A stretch of 64,000 nt of DNA from Flavimobilis massiliensis (GTDB lineage Bacteria; Actinomycetota; Actinomycetes; Actinomycetales; Cellulomonadaceae), in the NCBI RefSeq assembly GCF_900240335.1, contig NZ_LT964979.1, positions 248,001 through 312,000 on the forward strand, written 5' to 3'. Below the pieces are notes generated by a model. It searched no databases. It was not told the DNA's origin and worked only from the letters and a program-made list of their open reading frames with translations. The position numbers and the translations under genes are program-made. Below, piece after piece: positions 41,164 through 49,111 of the stretch (the first letter of the stretch is position 1; each line of letters starts with the position of its first letter).

Positions 41164-41321
41164 CAGAGGGAACCTCTCGGAGGGGAAGGCGATGGGACAC
41201 GTCCATCGTCACCCGACGTCCGTGCAGGTGCCGCGTCGAAAACCACTTCGTGGCCGAGCCGAGACCAACGTGAGACAGCGACGAGACCCGCGGTCCGTGA
41301 GAGCACGCAGCGCCGCTCGGT

Positions 41322-41327
41322 AGACTC
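41322..41327 (+). promoter_or_regulatory. Candidate -10 box for the phoH-ybeY-era operon
   Basis: TAGACT lies about 60 bases before the start at 41387 and is the only strong TANNNT match in this gap. The resulting leader would be about 53 nt. Confidence 0.4.
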
Positions 41328-41386
41328 GGACCGACGGCGCCTCCCGGCGTCGCACGCTCCCGGAAGGTCGACAGCGCACGCGCCCC

Positions 41387-42511
41387 ATGGACGATCGCAC
41401 ACGCACCCCCGCCGCAGGACGCCGTCGCGGCACACCTCCCACGTCGTCGACGCCGACGGACGACGGTCCGCGCACCCGCGGACAGGCTCGGCTCGAGCAC
41501 CGGATCGTCGTGCCGCCCCAGGTCCCCATGGTGGCGCTCCTCGGCACGGGCGACGCCGTGCTGCGCGCGCTCGAGGACGGCTTCGGGCGCGTCGACTTCT
41601 TCGTCCGCGGCAACGAGATCACGGTGACAGGCCCCGCGGGCGACGTGGGCCTCGCGGTGCGTCTCGTCGACGAGCTCGTCGAGGTGTGCTCGTCGGGCAC
41701 CCCGCTCGGGCCCGACGTCGTCGCGCGGTCGATCGCGATGCTCACCGAGCCCGGCGGTGCGCGCCCCGCGGACGTCCTCACGGTCGACATCGTCTCGTCG
41801 CGCGGCCGGACGGTCCGCCCCAAGACCGTCGGGCAGAAGCGCTACGTCGACGCGATCGACGCGTCGACGATCACGTTCGGCATCGGGCCGGCCGGAACCG
41901 GCAAGACGTACCTCGCGGTCGCGAAGGCCGTCCAGGCGCTCCAGGACCACAAGGTGTCACGCGTCGTCCTCACGCGGCCCGCGGTTGAGGCCGGCGAGCG
42001 GCTCGGCTTCCTGCCCGGGTCGCTCACCGAGAAGATCGACCCCTACGTGCGCCCGCTCTACGACGCGCTCCACGACATGCTCGAGCCCGACTCGATCCCA
42101 CGGCTGCTCGAGGCTGGCACGATCGAGGTCGCGCCGCTCGCGTACATGCGCGGCCGTACGCTTAACGACGCGTTCGTCATCCTCGATGAGGCGCAGAACA
42201 CGACGCCCGAGCAGATGAAGATGTTCCTCACCCGCCTCGGCTTCGGCTCGACGATGGTCGTCACGGGCGACACGACGCAGATCGACCTGCCCGGCGGCGT
42301 GCGTTCGGGCCTCAAGGTCGTCGAGGACGTCCTCGTCGGTGTCGACGACGTCGAGTTCTGCCACCTCACGAGCCAGGACGTCGTCCGGCACCGCCTCGTC
42401 GGTGAGATCATCGAGGCATACGCACGCTGGGACGTCACCCAGCCCGGTCTCGCGTCCCGCGGGACCTCCGACCCCCGGCAAGGTCCGGGGCGCACCGAGA
42501 GGCGATCATGA
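41387..42511 (+). CDS. PhoH-like ATPase (YbeZ type)
   Basis: Cytoplasmic P-loop ATPase thought to work with YbeY in RNA or ribosome quality control. The 374 residues include a variable 40-residue basic/Pro-rich start, a KH-like segment at about 40-110, Walker A GPAGTGKTYLA near 167-177, and Walker B AFVILDEAQNTTPEQMKMFL. The arginine/sensor block MVVTGDTTQIDLPGG follows. The ATG start lacks a clear ribosome site. The stop overlaps the ybeY start (ATGA). The order phoH-ybeY-CNNM-era is widely conserved. Confidence 0.92.
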   Translation: MDDRTRTPAAGRRRGTPPTSSTPTDDGPRTRGQARLEHRIVVPPQVPMVALLGTGDAVLRALEDGFGRVDFFVRGNEITVTGPAGDVGLAVRLVDELVEVCSSGTPLGPDVVARSIAMLTEPGGARPADVLTVDIVSSRGRTVRPKTVGQKRYVDAIDASTITFGIGPAGTGKTYLAVAKAVQALQDHKVSRVVLTRPAVEAGERLGFLPGSLTEKIDPYVRPLYDALHDMLEPDSIPRLLEAGTIEVAPLAYMRGRTLNDAFVILDEAQNTTPEQMKMFLTRLGFGSTMVVTGDTTQIDLPGGVRSGLKVVEDVLVGVDDVEFCHLTSQDVVRHRLVGEIIEAYARWDVTQPGLASRGTSDPRQGPGRTERRS

Positions 42512-42960
42512 CGATCGAGGTCAACAACGAGTCCGGGTTCGAGGTCGACGAGGCCGAGTTCGCGGCGATCGGACGCTTCGTGCTCGACGCGATGCACCTC
42601 CACCCGCAGACCGAGCTCTCGATCCTCATGGTCGACACCGATGTCATGACGGACCTCCACGTGCAGTGGATGGACGAGCCAGGCCCCACCGACGTCCTGT
42701 CCTTCCCCATGGACGAGCTGCGTCCCGGGTCCGAGGACGAGCCGACGCCCGCAGGGCTCCTCGGTGACGTCGTGCTGTGCCCCGAGGTTGCGGCCGCCCA
42801 GGCGCTCAAGGCCGGCCACTCGACCGAGGAGGAGATGCTCCTCCTCACGACGCACGGGATCCTCCACCTCCTCGGCTACGACCACGCCGAGCCCGAGGAG
42901 GAGAAGGAGATGTTCGCGCTCCAGCGACACCTCCTGCTGACGTTCCTCGCCTCCCGATGA
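42508..42960 (+). CDS. ybeY: Endoribonuclease YbeY
   Basis: Metal-dependent RNase required for 16S rRNA maturation and ribosome quality control. The 150-residue protein has the zinc motif HGILHLLGYDH followed by EPEEEKEMFALQ, and the upstream substrate block PTDVLSFPMDE. Start and stop each overlap neighbouring genes (ATGA with phoH, GATGA with the CNNM/CBS gene), indicating tight translational coupling. Confidence 0.96.
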   Translation: MTIEVNNESGFEVDEAEFAAIGRFVLDAMHLHPQTELSILMVDTDVMTDLHVQWMDEPGPTDVLSFPMDELRPGSEDEPTPAGLLGDVVLCPEVAAAQALKAGHSTEEEMLLLTTHGILHLLGYDHAEPEEEKEMFALQRHLLLTFLASR

Positions 42961-44240
42961 CGGGCCTGCTCCTCGCGCTCGCCGCCGCCGGCATCGTCCT
43001 CGCAGCCCTCCTCAGCGCGGGCGAGACCGCGGTCCTCAGGGTGACGCGCGCGTCGGTCGCGCTCATCGTCGCGGAGGGCGGGCCGCGCGCCCGTCGCGTC
43101 GAACGTCTCGCGGCCGACCCGCGCCGCACCGCGTCCGCCGCGTCGTTCCTCCGCATCCTCGGCGAGATGGTCGCAACCGCGTGCATCACGCTCTCCCTCG
43201 AGGAGATGCTCGACGTCTGGTGGCAGGTCCTCGGGCTCGCCGTCGTCGTCTCGACGCTCGTCGCGCTCGTCCTCGTGCGGCTGAGCCCCCGGTCCTTCGG
43301 GCGCCACCACCCGGCCCGGGTCCTCACGGTGCTCTCGGGGCTCCTTGCGATCGCGCTGCGCCTCGCCGGATGGGCGGCCGGCGCGAACCGGCAACTCGTC
43401 GCGACCGACGAGCACACGGAGCACGAGCTGCGCGAGATGGTCGATCGTGTCAATGAGTCGGAGGTCATCGAGGCTGAGGAGCGCGAGCTCATCCGGTCGG
43501 TGTTCGGGCTCGGCTCGACCCTCACGCGCGAGGTCATGGTCCCGCGCACGGACATGGTGACGACGCCCGCGTCGACGCCGCTGCGCAGCGCGCTGCACCT
43601 CTTCCTGCGCTCCGGGTTCTCGCGCGTCCCCGTCGTCGGCGACTCCGAGGACGACGTGCGCGGCGTTGTCTACTTCAAGGACGTCGTCGCGCGGCTCCAG
43701 GCCGCGGACGCGGGCGACGGGGGGACGGTCGTCGACGTCATGCGTGCCGCGTACTTCGTCCCCGAGTCACGGCCCGCGGACGACCTCCTGCGTGACTTGC
43801 AGGCGGCGCGCTCGCACATGGCGCTCGTCATCGACGAGTACGGCGGCACGGCAGGTCTCGTGACGATGGAGGACGCAATCGAGGAGATCGTCGGTGAACT
43901 CACCGACGAGCACGACCAGGCGGCCGTCGAGGCCGTCGAGGTCTCGCCCGGCGTCTTCCGTGCGCCGGCACGCACGAGCCTCTGGGACCTTTCCGAGCTG
44001 CTCGGCACGGTCGTCACGGACGACGACGTCGACACAGTCGCGGGCCTGCTCGCGAAGGCTCTCGGGCGCGTTCCGCTGCTGGGGTCGAGCGCCGACGTCG
44101 CCGGTCTCCACCTCGTCGCCGAGAAGGTCGAGGGACGACGCAAGCGCGTGTCCTCGATCCTCGTCACGCGGCTCGATCCCGACCAGGACGACGACGCTGA
44201 GGACCGCCCCGCCCCCTCCGACCGAAGGACCGACGCATGA
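42957..44240 (+). CDS. CNNM/CorC-type hemolysin-family membrane protein with CBS pair
   Basis: Integral membrane protein of 427 residues from the CNNM/CorC family, associated with magnesium or other divalent-cation transport. Layout: a DUF21 membrane domain with four hydrophobic segments (about 1-150), two CBS domains at about 195-320 (MVPRTDMVTTPA and YFVPESRPADDLLRDLQ), and a CorC_HlyC domain to about 410. Transport itself is inferred from family. The ATG at 42957 overlaps the ybeY stop; a longer frame starting upstream lies inside ybeY and is rejected. The stop overlaps the era start. Confidence 0.92.
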   Translation: MTGLLLALAAAGIVLAALLSAGETAVLRVTRASVALIVAEGGPRARRVERLAADPRRTASAASFLRILGEMVATACITLSLEEMLDVWWQVLGLAVVVSTLVALVLVRLSPRSFGRHHPARVLTVLSGLLAIALRLAGWAAGANRQLVATDEHTEHELREMVDRVNESEVIEAEERELIRSVFGLGSTLTREVMVPRTDMVTTPASTPLRSALHLFLRSGFSRVPVVGDSEDDVRGVVYFKDVVARLQAADAGDGGTVVDVMRAAYFVPESRPADDLLRDLQAARSHMALVIDEYGGTAGLVTMEDAIEEIVGELTDEHDQAAVEAVEVSPGVFRAPARTSLWDLSELLGTVVTDDDVDTVAGLLAKALGRVPLLGSSADVAGLHLVAEKVEGRRKRVSSILVTRLDPDQDDDAEDRPAPSDRRTDA

Positions 44241-45145
44241 CCGCCACCGACCACCGTTCTGGGTTCGCGTGCCTCGTCGGGCGCCCGAACGCGGGCAAGT
44301 CGACGCTCACGAACGCGCTCGTCGGCGAGAAGGTCGCGATCACGTCGGGCCGTCCGCAGACGACGCGCCACACGATCCGCGGCATCGTCCATCGCGACGA
44401 CGCCCAGCTCGTGCTCGTCGACACGCCCGGCCTCCACCGTCCGCGCACGCTGCTCGGCGAGCGCCTCAACACGCTCGTGCGGGACACGCTCGCCGAGGTC
44501 GACGTCGTCGTCTTCTGCCTCCCGGCCGACCAGAAGGTCGGGCCGGGCGACCGCTTCATCGCGAGCGAGCTCGCGCCCCTCATGACCGGGCGGCGGCGCA
44601 CGCCCGTCGTCGCCGCCGTGACGAAGTCGGACACGGTCGGGCGCGCCGAGCTTGCCGAGCAGCTCCTCGCCGTCGCGACCCTCGGCGAGTGGGACGACGT
44701 CGTGCCCGTCTCGGCACGTGACGGCTTCCAGGTCACCGAGCTCACCGACGTCCTCGTGCGGCACCTCCCGGAGGGCCCCGTGCTCTACCCGGACGGAGAG
44801 CTCACCGACGAGCCCGAGGCCGTCATGGTCGCCGAGCTCGTCCGTGAGTCCGCGCTCGAGGGCGTGCGCGACGAGCTGCCGCATTCGCTCGCGGTCGTCG
44901 TCGACGAGATCGTGCCGCGCGCCGACGGCCGGGTCGTCGACGTGCGCGTCAACCTCTTCGTTGAGCGGGACTCGCAGAAGGGCATCATCATCGGCCGCGG
45001 GGGCTCACGACTGCGCGAGGTCGGGACCCGCGCCCGGACGGGCATCGAGCGTCTCCTCGGCCAGAAGGTCTTCCTCGACCTCCACGTCAAGGTCGCCAAG
45101 GACTGGCAGCGCGACCCCAAGCAGCTGGGCCGACTGGGCTTCTGA
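44237..45145 (+). CDS. era: GTPase Era
   Basis: Ribosome-assembly GTPase that binds the 3' end of 16S rRNA. The 302-residue protein has G1 GRPNAGKST, G2 region RQTTRHTIRG-like (GRPQTTRHTIRGIVH), G3 DTPGLH and G4 TKSD. The C-terminal KH domain includes ERDSQKGIIIGRGGSRLREV. Start overlaps the preceding stop (ATGA). The next gene begins 2 nt after the stop with GTG, so it shares the operon. Confidence 0.97.
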   Translation: MTATDHRSGFACLVGRPNAGKSTLTNALVGEKVAITSGRPQTTRHTIRGIVHRDDAQLVLVDTPGLHRPRTLLGERLNTLVRDTLAEVDVVVFCLPADQKVGPGDRFIASELAPLMTGRRRTPVVAAVTKSDTVGRAELAEQLLAVATLGEWDDVVPVSARDGFQVTELTDVLVRHLPEGPVLYPDGELTDEPEAVMVAELVRESALEGVRDELPHSLAVVVDEIVPRADGRVVDVRVNLFVERDSQKGIIIGRGGSRLREVGTRARTGIERLLGQKVFLDLHVKVAKDWQRDPKQLGRLGF

Positions 45146-45147
45146 GC

Positions 45148-46704
45148 GTGGCGCGCGCACGGGGCGGCTGGGGGAGGACGGCGACGACGGCGGCGGCGTT
45201 CGCCGTCCTGCTCGCAGTCGTCGGCGCGGTCGCCGGGCCTACGTGGGACCCGGTCCCCGTGCCGGAACAGCTCCGGGTGAACGTCACCGACACGTCGATC
45301 GCGGGTGCCGAGGGAACGACACCGGTGGGGACGCACGACGTCGTCACGGAACGCGTCGTCCTCACGATCGGCGACGACGACGTCGACGCGACGGTCCGCT
45401 CGCCCGCGGGCGTCGCCGGCACCCCTGGCGTCGTCTTCGTCCATGGTGCCGGGACGAAGGAGTCGGACAAGGCCTTCGTCGGGCAGGCGGTCGCGCTCGC
45501 GAGCGCCGGTGTCACGACCGTCGTCCCGGCGAAGCGTCCAGAGTTCTCGTCGCTCAGGCACCGGGACTACGAGGAGATGGCGCGCGACTACGCAGCCGCG
45601 GTCGCCTACCTGCGGACGCTGCCGACGGTCGTCCCGGACCGGGTCGGCGTCTACGCGGAGTCCGAGGGGACGTGGATCGCGCCGCTCATGGCGCGTGACG
45701 ACCCGACGCTCGCGTTCGTCGCGCTCGTCTCCGCGCCCGTCGTGCCACCGCGCGCCCAGGCCGCGTTCGCGGTCGACAGCTACCTGCGCAACACGGGTGT
45801 GCCCGAGTCCGTGTTCCGTGCGATCCCGCGCGCGGTCGGCATGGAGCTGCCCGGCGGGGGGATCGACTACGCGGACTTCGACGTCGACCCGTACTTGCCT
45901 GCGCTCCAGATGCCCGTGCTCGTCGCCTACGGGACCGACGACTCCTCGATGCCCGTCGTCCAGGGGACGCGGGACATCATCTCGGCGCTCACGACCGCCG
46001 GCAACGGCGACGTGCTCGTCCGCTTCTACGGCGGTGCGAACCACGGGATCAAGGTCGACGGACGGCTCTCGCCGGCGTTTGCGGCCGACCTCACGGGGTG
46101 GGTCCTCGGACTGCCGGAGACCGGGTCCGGGACGCCGCGCGTCGCCGGCGCGCAGCCCTTCCAGAGGTACCTCGCCCTCGACGTCCCCGCACCCCACTGG
46201 TTCGGCTCGGGCGACACGGTGCTCATCATCGTGCTCGTCGGGCTCGGCCTCGTCGCCGCCGGTGGGGTGATCACGGTGGCCATGAGGGTCCGGGACCGGC
46301 GGCGCGCGGTCCCGCGGGCCGAGCGTGGCGTCGACGGGGTTGTCGCGCGCCAGCTGGTTCTGCTCCCGGTGCTCGCCCTCGTGACGCTCGCCGGGCTCGT
46401 CGCCTACCTCGTCGCGATCGCCCGCCTCGCGGTCGACTACGAGCGGGACGCCTGGGTCGTGTGGGGCGGGTGGTTCGTGGTGCGTCTCGTCGGCCTCGCG
46501 GTCCTCGTCGTCGCAGCGGTGCTCGTCGAGCGGGTCATCGACCACCGTGCGGGAACGCGCGAGGCGCTCGAGCTGGGCGAGGCGCCCCCACGCGTGCTCG
46601 TCCGGGGGCGTGCCGCCTGGTGCGCCACGGTCGCCACCGTCGCCGGGACCAGCATCGTCGTCCTCATCCTCGCGTACTGGGGCGTCTACCAGCTCGGGAT
46701 CTGA
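45148..46704 (+). CDS. Alpha/beta hydrolase with a C-terminal membrane domain
   Basis: A 518-residue membrane enzyme not matched to a known family member. A hydrophobic N-terminal segment (about 10-30) is a signal anchor. The hydrolase domain lies at about 60-330: VVFVHGAGTKESD, nucleophile Ser172 in YAESEGTW (ESEG in place of GxSxG), Asp264/Asp265 in YGTDDSSMP and His299 in GGANHGIK. Residues about 350-518 hold four hydrophobic helices. The active domain would face outward. Its GTG lies 2 nt after the era stop, yet the protein has no evident link to ribosome assembly. Substrate unknown, perhaps a lipid or surface ester. Confidence 0.82.
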   Translation: MARARGGWGRTATTAAAFAVLLAVVGAVAGPTWDPVPVPEQLRVNVTDTSIAGAEGTTPVGTHDVVTERVVLTIGDDDVDATVRSPAGVAGTPGVVFVHGAGTKESDKAFVGQAVALASAGVTTVVPAKRPEFSSLRHRDYEEMARDYAAAVAYLRTLPTVVPDRVGVYAESEGTWIAPLMARDDPTLAFVALVSAPVVPPRAQAAFAVDSYLRNTGVPESVFRAIPRAVGMELPGGGIDYADFDVDPYLPALQMPVLVAYGTDDSSMPVVQGTRDIISALTTAGNGDVLVRFYGGANHGIKVDGRLSPAFAADLTGWVLGLPETGSGTPRVAGAQPFQRYLALDVPAPHWFGSGDTVLIIVLVGLGLVAAGGVITVAMRVRDRRRAVPRAERGVDGVVARQLVLLPVLALVTLAGLVAYLVAIARLAVDYERDAWVVWGGWFVVRLVGLAVLVVAAVLVERVIDHRAGTREALELGEAPPRVLVRGRAAWCATVATVAGTSIVVLILAYWGVYQLGI

Positions 46705-46743
46705 CGCTCCGAGGTTCGGCGGGCGGTCACGCACAGGTCACGG

Positions 46744-46749
46744 TAGATT
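46744..46749 (+). promoter_or_regulatory. Candidate -10 box for the LRV-domain membrane protein gene
   Basis: TAGATT about 75 bases before the ATG at 46822 is the best -10 match after the hydrolase gene, and the start has a strong GGAGGAGG ribosome site. Confidence 0.4.
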
Positions 46750-46821
46750 CGCACCGACGCGCTCAGGGCGTGTCCGGTCGAGCATGCCGTGCGGGCGTGG
46801 CAGACGGAGGAGGACTTCCAC

Positions 46822-49050
46822 ATGGATGAGAACGTGGGCGGCACGCCCCTCGGTGACACCACCGAGTCGGCTCCGGCCGAGAACACCGCTCCCCGCGGGC
46901 GGTTCGACGACATCACCGACGGGGACCACGTGCGTGACCTGCTCGGTGTCGTCGCGATCGTTCTGGCGCTGCAGCTCCCGTGGAGCGCGGCTGGCGGCGC
47001 GACCGACGTCCCCTGGGCGCTCGCCTCGCTGCTACTCCTCGTCGTCCCGCTCGCGCTCCCGTACCTCGCGCGTCTCGGCGCCCTGCCCGCTGCGTGGACC
47101 GTGCACTCGACCCGCCGGGCGCGCGTCCTGCTCGCGCTGCCCACGGCCGCTGCCGCGATCGCGCAGATCGTCCTCGACGCCGCGAGCGTCGACGGGCACC
47201 GGGGCGTCGGTGCGGGTGTCGGCATTGCGCTGACGGCAGCAGCGCTCGCGGCCGTCCCGCGCGCGTGCGAGCTCGGCCCGGTCGAGCTCGACGGCGCCAC
47301 CACCAGGTCGTGGCGGGCGACGACGCTCGTCGTGGGAATCCTCGCTGCGCTCGCACCCGTGGCATGGCTGACCCTCGTCGTCGTCCAGCGGCTCCAGGTG
47401 GCCGAGCCGATCCGAAAACTCGACGAGCTGGACGGTCTAGTGACGGCCATCGCCGTGACGACGACCACCGTCCTCGTCGCCCTTGTGCTCCCCGCCGTCC
47501 TCGCGGCGTTCACTGGCACGGCCCTGTGGCGCCGCGCGTCGGTCGTCGTCGCGGCGACCTGGGCGGCTGTGCTCTTCGCGTCGGGCGGTACCGGCGCAAG
47601 CTCCGCGCTGGAGTCGGTCCGCACGCTCGTCACCTTCAAGGACGGCGACGACACGTACGTCACGGGCATCGCGGCACTCGGGTTCGGGCTCGTCCTCGTC
47701 GGGGTCCTCGCCGCCCTCACGACGTCGCCCGCGGTGGTCCGCGCCGCGAAGCCTGAGGGCGATCCCGCGATCGGCTGGTTCGTCACGGCGCGCGGGCTGC
47801 TCGCCCTGCTCGGTGCGCTCGCCGGCGTGCTCGCCGCGGTCACGCTCGTCGTCGCGATCGACGACCGCAAGATCCCCGGAGGATCGGTCGGCACGGAGTG
47901 GTTCGGCATGCATGGTGAGGCCTCGCCCGGTCTGAGCGAGCTCATCCCCGGTGCGGTCGTCGCCCTCGTCCTCGGGGGTGTCGCGCTCAAGGTGCGTTCG
48001 ATGCTCGTCGGCCGGCCGGCCGACGCCCGTCGCCCGGCGCTCGCGGCGACCGCGGCGCTTCTCGGCCTCGGCATCGTCCTCGTGGTCGTCTCGCGCCTCG
48101 ACGAGGCGAGCGCGGTCGCTCCGGCCGCGCACGTGGGTCTGCTCACGCTCGTCCTCGGTGTCGGACTCCCGGTCGCGGTCCTCGCGTGCCTCACGCTGCC
48201 GAGCGCCGTCCGCTCGCACATCGCGGCGAACCCCGCGACGCCACGTCCGGGTGGTGTCGAGTCCGCCTTCGTGTGGCGGCCCCAGGTTGCGGCGCTGCGG
48301 TCCGCTCCCGCGGCACCCGCGCCGAGCGCCCCGTCCGCCCAGGGGTCTCCTGCCGCGTCGTACGGCTATCCGCAGGCCCCGGGCCCGGCGTACGGTGTGA
48401 CCCCGGCACCCGTGGGCGTCACCCAGCGGCCCGCACCTGCGGGGGCGCCTGCCGTGGGTGCGCCCGGCTATGGTGCTCCTGCCGAGCAGCCGGCCTACGG
48501 TGCGCCTGCTGGGCAGCCGGCCTACGGTGCGCCTGCTGGGCAGCCGGCCTACGGTGCGCCTGCTGGGCAGCCGGCCTACGGTGCGCCTGCTGGGCAGCCG
48601 GCCTACGGTGCGCCTGCTGCCGAAGCCCCGGGGTCGGTGCCGGAGGCGGCACCCGCGGCGGAGGTCGCGACCGGGTCGTCCCCGGTCGACGGGGCCGAGG
48701 CCGAGGCGCCGTCCGCGGACGCAGGGACGTCGTCGGTGGACCTGACGGAGCAGTCGTCCGGTGCGGATGCCGCTCCGGCCGGCGAGCAGATCACCGAGGT
48801 GCTCCGGCTCGACGATGCCGGTGCCGCGGGCGTCTCCGAGCCGTCGACCCGTGCCGAGGCTGGATTCACGTGGGCCCAGGCGATCGACCCGCAGACGTCG
48901 GCGACGACGCTCGCACAGATCGCTCAGGACGCGCCGACACTGCGGGCCGCGCTCGCCGCCAACCCCTCGACGTACCCGGCGCTGCTCGAGTGGCTCGGGC
49001 AGCTGGGTGACGCCGAGGTCGACGACGCGCTACGCTCTCGCACGGCCTGA
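46822..49050 (+). CDS. Large multi-pass membrane protein with QPAYGAPAG repeats and a C-terminal LRV-like domain
   Basis: Unknown function, 742 residues. A short acidic cytosolic start is followed by about ten to twelve hydrophobic helices (about 30-465). Next comes a long Pro/Ala/Gly-rich region with five QPAYGAPAG units (about 556-600). The last 65 residues form a small helical domain: DPQTSATTLAQIAQDAPTLR then ALAANPSTYPALLEWLGQLG. The same domain opens the next two proteins. It resembles the leucine-rich-repeat variant (LRV) type. ATG at 46822 follows GGAGGAGG; an in-frame ATG 33 nt upstream has no ribosome site. The topology places repeats and LRV domain in the cytoplasm if the helix number is even. 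Confidence 0.82.
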   Translation: MDENVGGTPLGDTTESAPAENTAPRGRFDDITDGDHVRDLLGVVAIVLALQLPWSAAGGATDVPWALASLLLLVVPLALPYLARLGALPAAWTVHSTRRARVLLALPTAAAAIAQIVLDAASVDGHRGVGAGVGIALTAAALAAVPRACELGPVELDGATTRSWRATTLVVGILAALAPVAWLTLVVVQRLQVAEPIRKLDELDGLVTAIAVTTTTVLVALVLPAVLAAFTGTALWRRASVVVAATWAAVLFASGGTGASSALESVRTLVTFKDGDDTYVTGIAALGFGLVLVGVLAALTTSPAVVRAAKPEGDPAIGWFVTARGLLALLGALAGVLAAVTLVVAIDDRKIPGGSVGTEWFGMHGEASPGLSELIPGAVVALVLGGVALKVRSMLVGRPADARRPALAATAALLGLGIVLVVVSRLDEASAVAPAAHVGLLTLVLGVGLPVAVLACLTLPSAVRSHIAANPATPRPGGVESAFVWRPQVAALRSAPAAPAPSAPSAQGSPAASYGYPQAPGPAYGVTPAPVGVTQRPAPAGAPAVGAPGYGAPAEQPAYGAPAGQPAYGAPAGQPAYGAPAGQPAYGAPAGQPAYGAPAAEAPGSVPEAAPAAEVATGSSPVDGAEAEAPSADAGTSSVDLTEQSSGADAAPAGEQITEVLRLDDAGAAGVSEPSTRAEAGFTWAQAIDPQTSATTLAQIAQDAPTLRAALAANPSTYPALLEWLGQLGDAEVDDALRSRTA
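48487..48621 (+). repeat. 27-bp tandem repeat, five copies
   Basis: Units begin at 48487, 48514, 48541, 48568 and 48595. The first four are identical over 27 bp and the fifth differs only at its last bases. They encode QPAYGAPAG. Near-perfect identity implies recent copy-number change, so the locus may vary between strains. Confidence 0.9.
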
Positions 49051-49111
49051 GAACGAACGAAAACGACAATCACGCCACGCTTTGAAGCCGTGGCTGTCAA
49101 GGGGGAGAACG

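Noticed and set aside
42777..42956. Longer start for the CNNM/CBS protein
   Set aside because: The extension overlaps ybeY out of frame and encodes Arg/Pro-rich sequence; the ATG overlapping the ybeY stop begins the first membrane helix.
48487..48621. CRISPR-like array of 27-bp repeats
   Set aside because: The units are directly adjacent with no spacers, in frame, and encode a Pro/Gly linker.
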